This document shows, in pieces, positions 13,501 through 28,500 of a stretch of 64,000 nucleotides of DNA. A program made the translations under genes and the position numbers. The first letter of the stretch is position 1. Every line of letters starts with the position of its first letter. Location of the stretch: positions 6,878,501 to 6,942,500 of the forward strand of contig NC_092569.1 of the NCBI RefSeq assembly GCF_037975245.1, written 5' to 3'. Source of the stretch: Apostichopus japonicus. Its lineage: Eukaryota > Echinodermata > Holothuroidea > Aspidochirotida > Stichopodidae. Below the pieces are notes generated by a model that worked only from the letters and a program-made list of their open reading frames with translations, was not told where the DNA came from and ran no database searches.

Positions 13501-16500
13501 CAGCAGTCCATTTGAGTCCGTCAGGGGGGGGCATCTGCCCCCCCCCCCTTAACTGTATGGACGCTCCGCCACTGGGGAAGCTTTGCTTCGCTTTACTTTG
13601 CTACACTGGGAAGCTTTGCTTCTTAAACTTAACTATCATATTTGTTAGAATTTGGCAAATTAAGAAATTTTAAACTAGTGACTATATCATGGAACTTTAT
13701 ACATGAGAATACTCTTAAATTAATTAGAAATATAATTATAATAAAACAACAATTATTATTTGTAACAGGACAACAAAACTTTACACATAGTTTTACACAT
13801 GGAATATGTACTTTGTATATGTATATACAACTGCTATTCCATATTGCAATTACAGAATTAGTGAAACTGTATGCAACTTCCTAAAAATGACATCTTGAAC
13901 CTAGTTTAGATTTAGGGTTTCACAAAGATTATATGAAAAGAAAAAACACTAACTTAATTTGTAAATGTCATGCCTCTTGGTGTCCCAACCGTTTCTCACT
14001 GGGAACCAATCAGTTTCTTTCACATAGTATTATAACAACTTAATGATGTGTTTTATAGATTTAAGAGTATATTAGGCATCACAAAAGCTTGTGATTGAGA
14101 CCATCTCCCAATACTTCAATGCTTTTTTGCACTGCCAATTGGAAGGTGCTATCACAATGAAGAACTTTGTAAATATAATATGTAAACTAGGATAAGCCTA
14201 GTTAAATTAATATTGTACTGGTATATGTCACTGAGGTGATATTAGTGTTTTCTACCATCTGGTGGTATATGTCACTTAGGTGATATTAGTGTTTTTTACC
14301 ATCTGGAGGTATTAAACATCACTTATGACTGTAGCGAAGGAAGCAAGCAAGCAAACAACGTAACTCATGCTCATACTTTAACATGGTATGAGACATCATA
14401 AGCACAATGAGCTATAGGGATGAACAGGTACAAAACAACTGGGCCAGGGAGAGAATAAAGTATTAACTACATCATTGCAGAATCTTAGAGGTTTCAGTAA
14501 AGCACAGGGTAACTACTAGATTACACCACAATGCATCTATTGTACGTATAACATCAACTAAGTAAAAACACAAAAAGGCGGCAAACTTGGGTTTCCACAT
14601 AAAGCTGTAAGTACTCTACAAGACAATCAGAGAGGCCTGCAGACCACCAGATATCTACATGCTGTTGACAACATAGCATGTTCAGGGTGACAATGTTCAA
14701 CAAGAACAACAACCAATATGGAGAACAAACTAAACTCTATCCTTACAGAAGACTCCATGTCACCAAGCAAGCTGTCATCCTCAGAAAACAACTCCACTGG
14801 GAGATGATCCCCTTCCTTTGATATTTTCTATTCAACAATGATTGAAAAAACACACATCATACAATCATCAGAATTCTCCAATATAATCATTTTGAAATAA
14901 CAGCGATACAGCTCGGATGATCCAAAACTCCTAAAGAGGGACTCCACCGGAACAAAGTAACTTTCACACTTTTTATGGACACATTTATGATGGCCAAAGT
15001 ATGAATTAAGAATTGTTTATAACAAATGTGGCCTTGGGTTAGTCCATCAATTGACACCATGGGAAAGTGGGGGGGGGGTGGGGTGGGGGGAGTGAAAATG
15101 GAAATAAAAGAATGGACAGTACTGTCCAGAACTAAAATAGCTATATTGTACAAATAATAATTGCTATACAGCTTTTCAAGAGATAAATTTTTAAATCATC
15201 AAGTTTGTTATGCATCATTTCACTTGAATACACTGAGATTATTTTAAATAACTACAGGTACTGTAACGTGATGAAAAACTAAAAAAATACAACAAGCTTA
15301 CATTAATATCAAAATCTTCGTCATCTCGTTCCTGGTCATGAATGCATGAAAAGAAATTCACAAAATTAGTTTACAACAAGTGTACTCAGTTACAGTATTA
15401 CTAACATGCATAGCACAACTAAGAGCTATTAACTATCATTATTACAGTAATTAATTAACATGCTGTTTCAAGCATTAATTGTGTAGATATCCATCACTGA
15501 GTTGACAAAAATCAATCTATGTTAGAAACAGCTCTGCTAATGTTTACAAACAATGAAATTGAATAACTTATATACTTATTGTCACAATTAAAAGACCACA
15601 AGGTACTTGAAGATCAGCTTGAATGGAAAAATGACCAAGTATTTGATGTAAATAAAGAAATTATTTATAATAGTTTAACTATTCTGAATGAACACCGTGA
15701 CCAAGTTTATTACGGAGTTAAGCGCATCTTATATTGAAAACTTTGTTTCTAAGCAACAAGTTGATTGTAGGTCAAAGTAACTGAGTACAATATTCTTGAA
15801 CAGTGTAAACTTGGTTGATGATACCCAATACTAGTTCGACAAAATTGCTTTCAAAAACGTCACACTTTGCACAACCATGAACGGGGCTCAGTCAATGACA
15901 TTTTCACACAGTGTACTAACCCTAATGCCATACCTGGACTAATGCCATACCTGGACTATGTTGGGGATTTGCATTCTTTCTACTTCATGTAGAATGGCTT
16001 CCAAGTGACCATGTTTCATTTTGCACAACCATGAACCGGGTTCAGTCAATGACATTTTCACACAGTGTACTAACCCTAATGCCATACCTGGACTAATGCC
16101 ATACTTGGACTAATGCCATACCTGGACTATGTTGGGGGTTTGCATTCTTTCTACTTCATGTAGAATGGCTTCCAAGTGTCCATGTTTCATTTCTGGACAG
16201 AACTCCAACAGAGAGTGCCTAGTTAGCCTGCGAACTGTTTTCAATGATTTGTAGCCGTTCTCTGCTAGTGGAGGAGCATAGGTGATAAGCTCTGAATCAA
16301 CAGCTCGCAGCCAGTCAACAACATCAAAGGCCTTGCAGAGCAGGCAATGATAAAACAGAAACAATAGAAATTAAAAGTCATATTTAATACTTAAATGGGA
16401 GTTTAGCGATATTACTCTAGAAAAAAGCAAAACAAAATATTATGTCACACCAATCAAATGACAAGGAAACAAGTTGTGTGCTCTTCCAACCTGCTAAACT

Positions 16501-19500
16501 AGAACACAGTTGCCGTGACGGACATTGACTATGCAATGTATACCCTTACTATAATGCCCTCACGAAGAGAGGTGAAATTTGCTCTTTCACAGTCCATGTG
16601 GAACTGACCAGAACTCTATAAGTAGATCACCATACCAGTGAAATCAACAATATTCACAGTATAGTCATTGATCTGTGAAAGATTATCAAATGGGATTCCT
16701 ACTATAATTAACAAAAAACATATTTCAGGCAGAGTCATTATCTTAAATGATAAATCCAGGTGCTTGCTCTGGTGTATTAAAGTCAGAGACTCAAAATAAA
16801 TGACTTTATCTAGGATTCTCCATCTTACTTCTAACTATCCTGATGCATACAATGAAACCACAACAGATGCAGCTAGGGAGAGGCTTCACAACTACGTCCA
16901 CCTGGTATACAACTTAACAATTCTGGCCTCTTGCTAAAAATTGCAATTAGTGCTTAAGATATACACTGGCTAGGACAACAACCTCTTATTTTCACTTTTC
17001 TGGAATACTACACATATCAGTTACTGTACATGCTTATTGGAACAGCCTACTGTAGTAATATATGCTGATAATAAGATAACAGGGCTTAGGCTAGGTATGA
17101 AAATCAATCATGAGGATTTCTTGACTGAAGATTGTTAATAAACAATTTATATCATGTGTTTACATCCTTACTGTCTACTGGCAGAATAGTGCAAGTGCCC
17201 ATTTAAGGCTAGGTACTGGTAAACGGCAAAATTAGCTAGCATTTAGACAGTAAATAGCCCCAGTTTGAGGCTTACTTAACACTGCCAGGAGGTCACTTCC
17301 AACTTACAGGTTTAGGCCTAGCTTGTGATTTTGTTTCTCCCTTATTTCTCTCTTCTACAGGTTTCTTGCCATCATCTGATGGATAATGAGTCCTAAGTTT
17401 CTCCAGTGGACTCAACTGTCTCGTCTCCTCCGATATTCTCTTAGGAATCTCTTCCTTCGGGGAGTCTCTGGGTAATCTGAACTTATCGAGAGCATCAAGC
17501 TTAGCATGTTTCTCTGGAATCTCCTTGGGGCTAAAGATTCTGGCTTTATCTGGCCCACTGGGTCCAGAGTACTCCCAAACATTACCCAGTCTCTCCTCGG
17601 CAGTGCCGTCGGCATTGTTCGGATGTTTGGAGGGCTGGTTGGATCCCGGTCTTGGGAAATCCTTTAATTATTAACAATACTTCACAATCACTATATAATA
17701 ATAATAATAATAATATACAGTTCTTATAAAGCGCAAAAAACATTAGAAACATCTCGATGCGCTGTATGTATGTGCACAATAACAAAGGGATATGAAATGT
17801 TAAACTCATACAAAACCATCTCTCAGTTTTGTATTTTCTACACAACTTGAATTAGCCTCAACATGCATACAATCTTCTGTTGAGGAATTGAAGTTATGAA
17901 TGGGCAATGCTATTTCAGAGAACAAGAAGGATTTGTCTCTTTCTATTTCTGCTGTTTGAACTTAAACGTACAAACATTGGATATAGTTTGCATTTTAACT
18001 TGATGCCTCACAATATCAACATGATGCAACTATTAAACAGATGCTGTCTAGACTGATGCAGTCCTACTAGATAATAAAATGCTAATTACAAGGTCATGAA
18101 TGTACACATAAAACATATCTAAGGGTTACTTGGAATACAACAAAATATCATTTGAAACAGAGCCGCTGTTAACTAGATAATGTAATGCTAATTACAAGGT
18201 AATAAATGTACACATAAAACATATCTAACAATTACTTAGAACACAACAAAAGCTCATTTGAAACAGAGCCTGTGCAGCTGTTAACTAGATAATATAATGC
18301 TTTTTTGCAAGGTAATGAATGTACACATAAAACATATCTAAGGGTTACTTGGAATACAACAAAAGTTCATTTGAAACAGAGCCTGTGCAGCTGCAAGTTG
18401 AAAAGTTGTTAATAACCAGTCAGGGAATAAGTTAGTGTTCACTTTTTGTGTTGCAGTTTTTAAAGGCTCTCATTTTTTTTTCTCTTATAAAATACAGACT
18501 GTACAAAAACTGAGCACTACACATCTTTGCAGTTGTAGTACTCCTTGTAGCATGTTGTGTTTTTTGCATATCATTTTGTGATGCAATACTTGATGAATCA
18601 TTCCCCTGGCAATAGTGTATGATAATATTGTACAGTATCCTGTAGAACTTCTGTCTCCCATGGCAACTAATGGAGAAAGCTGCAATTTGACCGATAATGT
18701 GACAACTTTGTGCAAGGGAAACATATACAGCTGGAAATGCCATTTAGATTTGTTGGTCCTTAATTAATATACAGTACATGTACAGTACATGGTTGTATGA
18801 TCTCAATATCTAGACTGTGACACCATTGCTAATGCTTTTCTAGTTTTCTTTGGTCACTGAAGCATGATTAATTAGAAGTCTCTGCTTAATATAGGTCTTT
18901 ATGTACTAACATGTTCCCCAAATTTTGTATTATAAGCAATGAGTATAGTATCAAAATCAACTCTTTTAACTAGAAAAATGTGCACATTATAAAGAGAAGA
19001 AGGGCAAGGGTAACAAGGATTTTGCAATAAAATTACACTAAACTTAACTAAACTTTATATCAGTATCTGATGCCACCAAAATCCTCATGCAATTCCATTT
19101 CCATTCTGTACATTGGAAATTTCATCAAAATGTACATATTGTGTAATTTATCACCATTATTTATATCACATCTTAGAACAACCAAAATCATTATCTAATT
19201 AATACAATAATGGCAACTTGTATTGACAAATCTGGCAGATGGGTCAACTAGGATTCTACTTGTGAATTATTTTGATATTATTATATTAATATGGTGTGTA
19301 CTTTACCCTCGATGATGGTCTGTAATATGTATTTTCCTTTGAGAGCATTAAGGTAGAAAGATAGATATTTATAAGTATCATGACTTAAATATAATCAGGG
19401 CTGGAAACAGAAAACAACACACAATACGGACTAATGAGATTACACAGAGCAAGCTAGATACAAACATTAAGCAAGCACCAAGAGAGAACAGAACGTAACT

Positions 19501-22500
19501 AGTTAAACTTAAACCATCCATCTTTTTATAAAAATAAAAAAATCCTTTATTTTTTTTTTTAATATATATATATATATTTTTTTTTTCAATATATATATAT
19601 ATTTTTCTTACTAAAAAGATGTATTCAAAACCCAGGGATGTAAGTGCAGCCCCAAAAAAAACCGGAAAACTATTCGGAGAAACCGGGGGAATGTCGTCCT
19701 AACGCATCCTACTCCTAGCTCTGAATACTTACGCACTATCGTTATGTTAGGCTAGCTCAAAAGTATTAGCGCTAACACATCATATCCCTAGTTCTGACTA
19801 CTTACACACTATCGTTATGTTAGGCTAGCTCCAAGTAACGAATACGTCGCAGCGAAATCCGGAATAAAAAACAGCCTCACATTTGAAAGCGATCACGAAT
19901 ATCGACTATCATATGCCTATCCCGTAGATTTAGCCGCTCACAAATATCACAAGCGTTATTTCCGAAACTTATGTCGAGCACCCGCAGTTACGAATCAACG
20001 TGAATTAGGCAAGGTTTTTCAACGACAGAAATGAGCTATGGCGATTTGAAGTTCGCACGTACGCAACGATGTTCACATGGCACACACAATGTTGTACAGT
20101 GCAATGCGATGTGTAACAGGAAATGGTATTTTGGTTGATCGATGAGTGAAAATTGAAGTTAGCTCGCTGCAACGGGCCAGGCATTTTTGCCGCGTTGTGT
20201 CTTTGATATTTGTACAATTTTGTGGAACTTTATTGGAATTAAAAAAAAACCGGATTTCCGTAAAAATACGGAAGACTTACATCCCTGCAAAAAAAACCGG
20301 ATTTCCGTAAAAATACGGAAGACTTACATCCCTGAAAACCATAACTACTGTACGAATCAACAGCTCACTGTAATGACTGAACTACACCGCTTCATGTTAA
20401 CACTTTACTACCTACAATAATTACCAGATTATACTGATCCCCTCGTCCCTATTCAGTATTTGTGCAGGTCCATGGTAAACAAGAAAACAAGCACTGTACT
20501 AAGCAATGATGTTGTCCTCTCATTACATAATAATCCTCCGAGGTGCAGGACATAATAATATATTATTCTTTAGCTTTATCAAGTTAACCATTTACAAAAT
20601 AATTGCATCATATCCACTTAAATGAATAGAAAAGAAACCATAGCTTTGAACTAAAAATGTGGATCATGAGCACACATAAAATACACACCAGATGCTTTAC
20701 ATGTATTAAACATATTACAGCCTGTATAACAAACCCATATAAGCTTGAGTTGTCATTAATAGCGTGTCTACTAAGCATATACACATTGCAATATTTAAAA
20801 CAGTCAAAGTAGTTTAACCTGCTTTATAGATAATTATGCAAACATAGTATGTGGATAATGAACATCCTATTTATATAATGGGTGAAACATACACGTCTAT
20901 AAATTAAACTGCTACATTGAATAGAAGAACTAAGGAAAGGTTAATAGTTTGTTATTGTCATTGACAGATATCTAATTTCTGAAACACATCAAAGATGGTG
21001 GAATCATAAGAGTGCACAAATTGGAAACATGATAAACAGAGGATCTGTAAACTGATATGACTTTCAAATGAGCCAGGTAAAGTTTTGAGAGTTCATTGGA
21101 GGAATAAGAACATCTACTGTATGTTGCAGTATCCAAGCTCTAATGTTGAGTATACCAGTTGGTGGTAACTATCTATCTATGGTGCTCTGCTCTAGCAGCA
21201 GGTCAACTTTGCTGGTATTAGGCTCCATTATTAAATTGCTAATGAAGATGAAACCCACCAAAATCGAAACACAAGAGGCAAAAAAAGAGTTTTGCATATT
21301 TTGTTTCCATGGTTTTAGAAATACTACTTTTGATGAATTATAAAGTTGGATTATAAAGTTGCTTGAAAAAATTGAAATCTGTATTCCACTATGAATCTGA
21401 AGTTTCCACTTGATTGCAATAAATACCCTATTGATGTGTGTAGGATTCATTCACTCTTTACCTACAAGAGATCATTAATGACAGCTAAAAAAAGTGCAAT
21501 TCACAGCAAAATGTAAAACAAATGTCTTCCAGTGACAAAGAAAACCAAGTCTACAATAATTACACATTCTCTGTGCAACAATGCACTGAAAATGATTTCA
21601 CATAACACTGAATATGCTCATTAATTAATTATGCTCATTATGAAAGTAATTAATTATGCTCTTTGTGAATTTTAAGTGCTCAAGTGCATACAGAGAAGTT
21701 GCAAAGGGGTTACAGAGTTTATGGCTTTCAAATAAAATTAGCTGCTGGCAAGATGAGTCACAAAACACATGCCTGCAAAAAAAATATAAATCCTCCACAA
21801 CAGCAGGCAAGAGAATTACACCAACCAATTTCACACTGAGCTCACAATTCAGCTAAACACTATAGAAAGATCAACAATTTGAGTATGTTGGTAAAAGTTA
21901 GTGATGGGAACAGTCTAAAAACTTTGTTCCTGGGTACCGATATCTTAACTTCCGCTGGTCCACCAGATACATCCATTTTGCATACTTATACCAAAGATAC
22001 TGTGTGTTAGCCTAACGATATTGTGTGTTAGCCTAATGTTATGCTGTGAGTACAGTTATACACATCAGGGGCGGATCCAGGGGGGGCCCGGGCCCCCCCT
22101 TTTTGAAAATCCTGATTTTTTTTTTCACTGCGTTCGAGGGAAAGGGCCCCATGCGTGATCAGTGGCCCAGCTACGGGGGGCCTGGGGGCCGAGGCCCCCA
22201 TGAAATATGCTGGCCCCCCACTGGCCCCACTGGGAATGGGGTAAAAAAATGTTGTAAAAATATAAAAATAAGTGCGATTCACTTATAATTTTTGTTCAAT
22301 AATTTGGGAAATAGAGTTACACAATTATCTCGTCTGCATCTGGCAGAATAAGAAAATACAATATCTGTAGTAATCATGAGAATGGTCACACAGCATGGCA
22401 TGGCAATGGTCGATGCGACGATTGCGACCATATACCACGAACCTTGTTGTGCTGCGCGATATCGATATCTGCTGAAAATATGTTCAGTGCTTCCACCTAG

Positions 22501-25500
22501 CGCAACAATCTATCAAAAGATTGGCTCTGTTTGTACTGAGCCGAGGTATCAGGTTTTCATATATTGCCTCGAGTCAAATGAATATATGCAGGGGCGGATC
22601 CAGGGGGGGGTCCAGTGGGTCCGGACCCCCCTGCTCTTGGCCAAAAAAAAAGAGAGAAAAAATAATTAAATTAAACGCCAATTTTAAACATGTAGGACGT
22701 CAGAAAAGCGGTTATCCTCACAAGTCATCCAGGTGTGTCTTTTCCGTCAAATGAACTATAGTGTGCACGCGTGCTACACGTGCCAAAAATGCATAACGAT
22801 CTCAATTTTCAGACCGAAAAGTTTCAAAATTGTGGTGGTGTTCAAATTTTTTTGGGCGGTGAGGTTACAGAGCGGTAGGCTGCTAGGATGCGCTAACGAA
22901 TTTTTCATGAGCAAACCCCTCACCCTTCCAGAATCCTGGATCCGGCCCTGCATCAAACAGTGGTGACGGGAGGGGATTGGGGGCTAAAGGCATTATGATT
23001 TTTGTATCATCTCAACTCATCTGATATGTAATACCATATTTCATAGATTGTTTTTTTCTCATCAATTGAGAAATTGCAGACATGAGATCCATATTTTCAG
23101 GCTAGGTACATGCTGCTTAGAATACTCGGGAAGTGCCGTTTCCGGCCATCTGGGGGGTTTGTAAAGCCAAAAATTTTCTCTGTACGCTCCGCGCCAACCA
23201 AGGTGGCGCTCCGCTTAGATAGTAACCTCCGGCCCCCCGCAAGAAAGAACAGCCCCCATGGCCCCCCCCCACTGAAAAAATCCTAGTTACGCCACTGTGC
23301 GTGTAATTTTTTGTAAAATAAATTTGCAAAAAGAGTACACCATCATTCTGATAAAGTGAAGGTGAGAGGGGCACTCTGACTGCATCAATAGTCTCCATCT
23401 GGAAGGGGGCATCCAAGATGTAATGGCCTGGAGTAGCCTGGTAAAAAGTAGTTAGCATCACCACCTACTCCCCAAAGACGTAAATCCCAGCTCATTGCTC
23501 GAAATTGCAAATATATGCCCGGCAAACCATGAATACATGATTTATTGGAAATAAATTTTACTCCAAACTTTCACGAAAAGTAGCACCAGATTGCACCGAG
23601 GACCTCCATATTTTGTGAAATTTTCCAAAGGGGAGGGGGGCACCCACTCCCATTAGACCCCTCCCCCAGGACGACGATTAGGCATTTCCCATCTGGGCCC
23701 CCCCTTCGGCGAAATCCTGGATCCGCCACTGTACATATACATACTCAGTGAGACTAGGAACATCTGTTCTTAGATTCTGTTTCAGATCTATGTATTATCT
23801 ATGTATCATTCTAAATTGCTTTATAAAACATGTGTTCTCCACTTTGTGCTGCTCTAATAAGCACTGCAGGGGGCAATGGCTGTTTTAATTACATTTCTCA
23901 AAATAATTGCTAAATTGACATCAATTACTGCTAAATTTGTATGAAATGAGAATATCTGGTGTGAATAATGCACCAATCAAATGGAATGTGATTCTTTCAG
24001 GCATGGAGAGTTTCTTTACAGCTGAATCACATTCAATTTAATTTGATACTGGAGGGTTTTCATTTTTCTACAAAGACCCTATGAGATACCTAGAGTACAA
24101 AAGTCACATTTTCTTTGTATTGATGTGTGCATGCACATATTGCTGGAAGTTGAACATACTTTAGTAAGCATACATAGATATAATAGTAAACACTTCATTT
24201 GATCAGACTTTGGACGGAAGTAGCAACACATTTTTTCGACAAATGTAAAACTTAATCACCATAATATCCACACTGAGAAAGGACAAGATAACACCAGATA
24301 ATTGTTCTGACATAAGAATAGACATGAATTTGTCCTATTCTTTTCATCTTCAGGGACAAAACAGGTACCTAAAATAGAGAATAATTTCAGTGGATTTTTA
24401 CTATCTTGGTGGTATAGTTTGGACCATAACACCCAGTCTCCCATTTTCCCATGTACCTTGTTTGCCATCACTTCAATAAGAGAATTAGTATTTAAAAGAT
24501 TGGGTTATTTCTTTCATTAAGTCACTCGAATGAGGATAATGAAATGAAAGCTCAACTGAAGAGAAATTTTAAGCCTACTTTAGCCGGTTTGATTGGTCTG
24601 TCTACTCTTCCTGTCGGCTATTAAAAGGATAAAAATAGTAATTAATTCATATCAGTCAATATTCCCTAAAACGTCTATCTATAACTTGCCATAGCGCACA
24701 CACAGGTGGGCAAAGTGCGGCATCCTAGCAAATTTTGGCATCTCACAAGGTTTCAGAGTCCCATTAATGCAGCTGGTGAAACCTCATAGCAGGAAATAAC
24801 ATGACTAGTGTATAGTTTGGGGAGTTGTGTATAGGGCATACACATGTGAAAGGATATTTCAACTTAACAAATGGTCAATGTGCAAGACAAACTTGCTTAT
24901 GTATGTCGTCCAGTTACAGAGTTGTTGACAATTGACAATTCATAACCATGGACATTAAAATATGAATCTGAGAGACTGACTTCGGTCAGCTTGCGGCTTT
25001 GATAAGCCAATGATGGCTTCTTCGCGAGTTCCTGTTGGCAGGAGGATCTAAAATACATACATACAGTGTGTAACATTCAGTTCTACAAATACAAATATGT
25101 TAATTACAAAGAGCAACTTGGTAATTGCACTTGACATAAAATTATCACTTCTCTAAACTGTGTCTATTTCCATAAGGAAAAGCAAACTGCATAGAAAAGT
25201 ACGGCTATGAAGTTGAAAAAAAAATGCACCAGATTTAAAAAAGAGGAAGTAACATATATGGTACTAGCTGTAAAAAGGCTAACTAGTACTATAGTTGAGC
25301 GAAGGTAGTTAGCACTAGCTAGACAATATGATGTAGCTCTAGCAGGGACAGCCATCTAGTGATAGCTCGTAAAAAAGTAACTTAATTAGCACCTGTTAGA
25401 CAAGACAACGATGGCAATAGCTGAACCATTCATGTTAGATCACAGTACGTTATATTCAATTTAATATATATTAAACAAATTCAGACTGCCGGCTGGTGTC

Positions 25501-28500
25501 TAATGGAAAGACTTTGCAATCAACAAATGTCAACAACAGATTAGAAAGGTGAAACTGACCACAAGAATTGTAAACATTTCTTGAAAGAGTAAAAAAGTTT
25601 TGAGCTAGAAGGAGATTTAAACTAGTAATTTGCAACCCTTTGGCCTGTCAACTGACCCATCCAGCAGTTAGCCCTTTAATCATTTGGTTGCTAGGAGACC
25701 TGCCAGCTAGCTGAGGACATGGCACCTATAGCTTGCACACTCAATTAAATAGGACCACATCCAATTTGTATTCAATACAAATCAGAAATGCTATACTTTC
25801 TTTGCACCCTATAAGCCAAAATTTAATACTCTTCCAAATCATCCAGGACTTAACTGGAAACATGAAGTTGACACAACATTTAATACAGTAAGTTTGTTAT
25901 GCTATATATCCATAATGAATTGGAGGTTGTTATAGTCTCTATGTAGAAAACTACTCAACATAAAAAGGAACAGTTATATTGTTATAAAACATACTCCATG
26001 TAAGGTAATGACTGGAATATCGCTGTCCTCATGTGACTGACAAAAAATAAAATGTGAAAAATGTTGATGTTTATTCTGAAGCTGCCAAGAGAATACGGAA
26101 AGTAAATGACTAGCCTAAACTTCAGTCTCATTCATATAATTGACTCTTGATAAGCAAATAAATAATCTGATGAATCAAAGGCATGGGTTGGGTTCAATGC
26201 AATGCAGTTATGCCATGTTACTTGAGTATCCACAGTGTGAACTGGAAAATCTGGGCACTTGACCTTTCATTTCAAACACGAAATATCAACAATCAAGAAT
26301 GAGCCATTACTCTCAAAGGTTGTGATAAATACACCACCAGCATATAACTCAAATACAACAGTTAATCTATGGCATTTAGGAGTTGTGCAATGTTTGCTTG
26401 TGTTGCTATGTGTAACAGGAGTAATTATAGTGGGTTGCCAATTGTTAAAAGATTATACAAAAGGGCATGCACTAGAGCCCAACAGGTAAAGATTAGGGAG
26501 GAGAAAACCAAATTAAAAATGATAATAAAATTACCATACCTTACCAAAGCGATCAATGGGCTTGCCCCTCAAAATATCAGAACTTCTTACTCCTTTGCGT
26601 CGCTCAACACAGTAAAACTTCGCTCTTCCTATCATGTGCATTTACAATTAACCCCTGGTTCACATACCCGCACTCGTTATAGCGATCGTGCCTTTTCTGT
26701 CGCTGCGCCTTCTCTTTGGAATGAACTCCCATTTCATGTTTGTGACTCTCCCTCCCTTTGTATTTTCAAGAGACAACTTAAAACATTTCTGTTTGATTCC
26801 TAGTTTCTTGTTTTTTCCCCCTTGGTTTGCTTTGTCTCTTTCCTACCTTGTTAAGGGCTTTGAAACGCTGTTTTAAGCGCTATATGAATCTAATTTATTA
26901 TTATAATTATTATTATACCTTCCTGGCTAGATGAGGCGGCCATCTTGAATTTACAAAGTTGGATCCATCTTTAACACGTTCAACCCTACACACTGAGATA
27001 ATAAATTCTCATTTGTATATGTACTTACCTTATTATTCCTTGGAGTTGTCTCTTTTATGGGAGTTCTCCTCACCTTGCCCTCTTCTTGTCTTGGAGTTTG
27101 CCTCAGCTTACCATCTTCGGGAGAGTTATCGGTAGATTTGTCCCGCAAAGTTGGCACGGGGGGTGACTTTAACCTGTCAATCTAAGTAGATAGTTAATAA
27201 TATAAAAGGAATAATTGAACATGCCAAGCATTTTATCCTCCATGACTTGGGATTAAAAGGAAGCTCTGGATTGCTTTAACTACGTTCTAGCAGGACTATC
27301 TGACCCTCAGTTGCAAGAGAATCTAGAGAATTAAGAGATGATGAAACCAAAACAGGAAAAGTTGACCACAAGAGAGAGAAAAATATGCCATCAAATGTTG
27401 TACATGCTGGGACACTGGTTTTTGGTTTTGATTCTAAGATTATACACATATTGTGTGAAGGTAAAACTAATGATCACATCAAGTAGTGTGGTTTACAAAA
27501 CAATAACTGTCAGTAAATAGCAAAATTGACTTTTTAACTGTGCAGAGAAAGTCATCCTTGTTTGGACTTGTTTGGATTAATATATTCACTGAGGCCTTAC
27601 TCATTATTTTATTAATGCTCTACTAATCATTGCATATCTGATTTGTGTTGCAGTAAAGTACATGAAGATTGACTTGATCAAGTCTTCAGTGCTTCAAGAA
27701 AAGTCCAAGAGCTACTCAAAAGTACATAAAACAATATGACAATCACGGTTCTTACTGTTATTATACAGGTTAATGTGCAATTTTCAAGAAATGGTTCAAA
27801 ACAGAAGCAAAACCAGAAAGCAGCAGTTTAGCAACCTTCAGAAGCAAGTAAAAGACCAGATCTGAATATCCTATGCTATGAAGGTGCAAGTGTTTCAGTT
27901 TAACAACCGTTAGAAACAAGTAACAGAACATATCTGAATATCCTATGCTATGAAGGTGCAAGTGTTTCAGTTTAGTAACCTTCAGAAGCAAGTAAAAGAC
28001 CAGATCTGAATATCCTATGCTATGAAGGTGCAAGTGTTTTAGTTTGGTAACCGTTAGAAGCAAGTAAAAGACCAGATCTGAATATCCTATGCTATGAAGG
28101 TGCAAGTGTTTCAGTTTAACAACCGTTAGAAACAAGTAAAAGACCAGATCTGAATATCCTATGCTATGAAGGTGCAAGTGTTTCAGTTTAGTAACCTTCA
28201 GAAGCAAGTAAAAGACCAGATCTGAATATCCTATGCTATGAAGGTGCAAGTGTTTTAGTTTGGTAACCGTTAGAAGCAAGTAAAAGACCAGATCTGAATA
28301 TCCTATGCTATGAAGGTGCAAGTGTTTCAGTTTAGTAACCTTCAGAAGCAAGTAAAAGACCAGATCTGAATATCCTATGCTATGAAGGTGCAAGTGTTTT
28401 AGTTTGGTAACCGTTAGAAGCAAGTGACAGAACATATCTGAATATCCTATGCAATGAAGGTGCAAGTGTTTCAATTAGCAAGGTGCAAGTGTTTCAGTTT

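Larger units (their letters stand above)
17662..25994. other. Largest intron (8.3 kb)
   Basis: Intron between CSPP1 exons 25995 and 17308. Holds the 18.1-kb tandem repeat, the 19.6-kb TIR element, the 22-24-kb MITE cluster and a SINE body at 24.9 kb. Elsewhere I see only AT-rich sequence without recognisable coding. Confidence 0.7.

Noticed and set aside
17412-17615. 67-codon minus-strand ORF starting [10 protein letters not shown]
   Set aside because: Wrong frame of the large CSPP1 exon; the frame linked by phase to the neighbours is open through all 354 bases.
26369-26500. Upstream extension of the 144-codon plus-strand ORF
   Set aside because: Only the part from about 26500 resembles reverse transcriptase; the earlier codons have no similarity to the family.
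27770-28474. 234-codon minus-strand ORF with a 24-residue repeat
   Set aside because: It is the reading of a 72-bp minisatellite whose length happens to be a multiple of 3. It has no splice context fitting CSPP1 and no recognisable domain.
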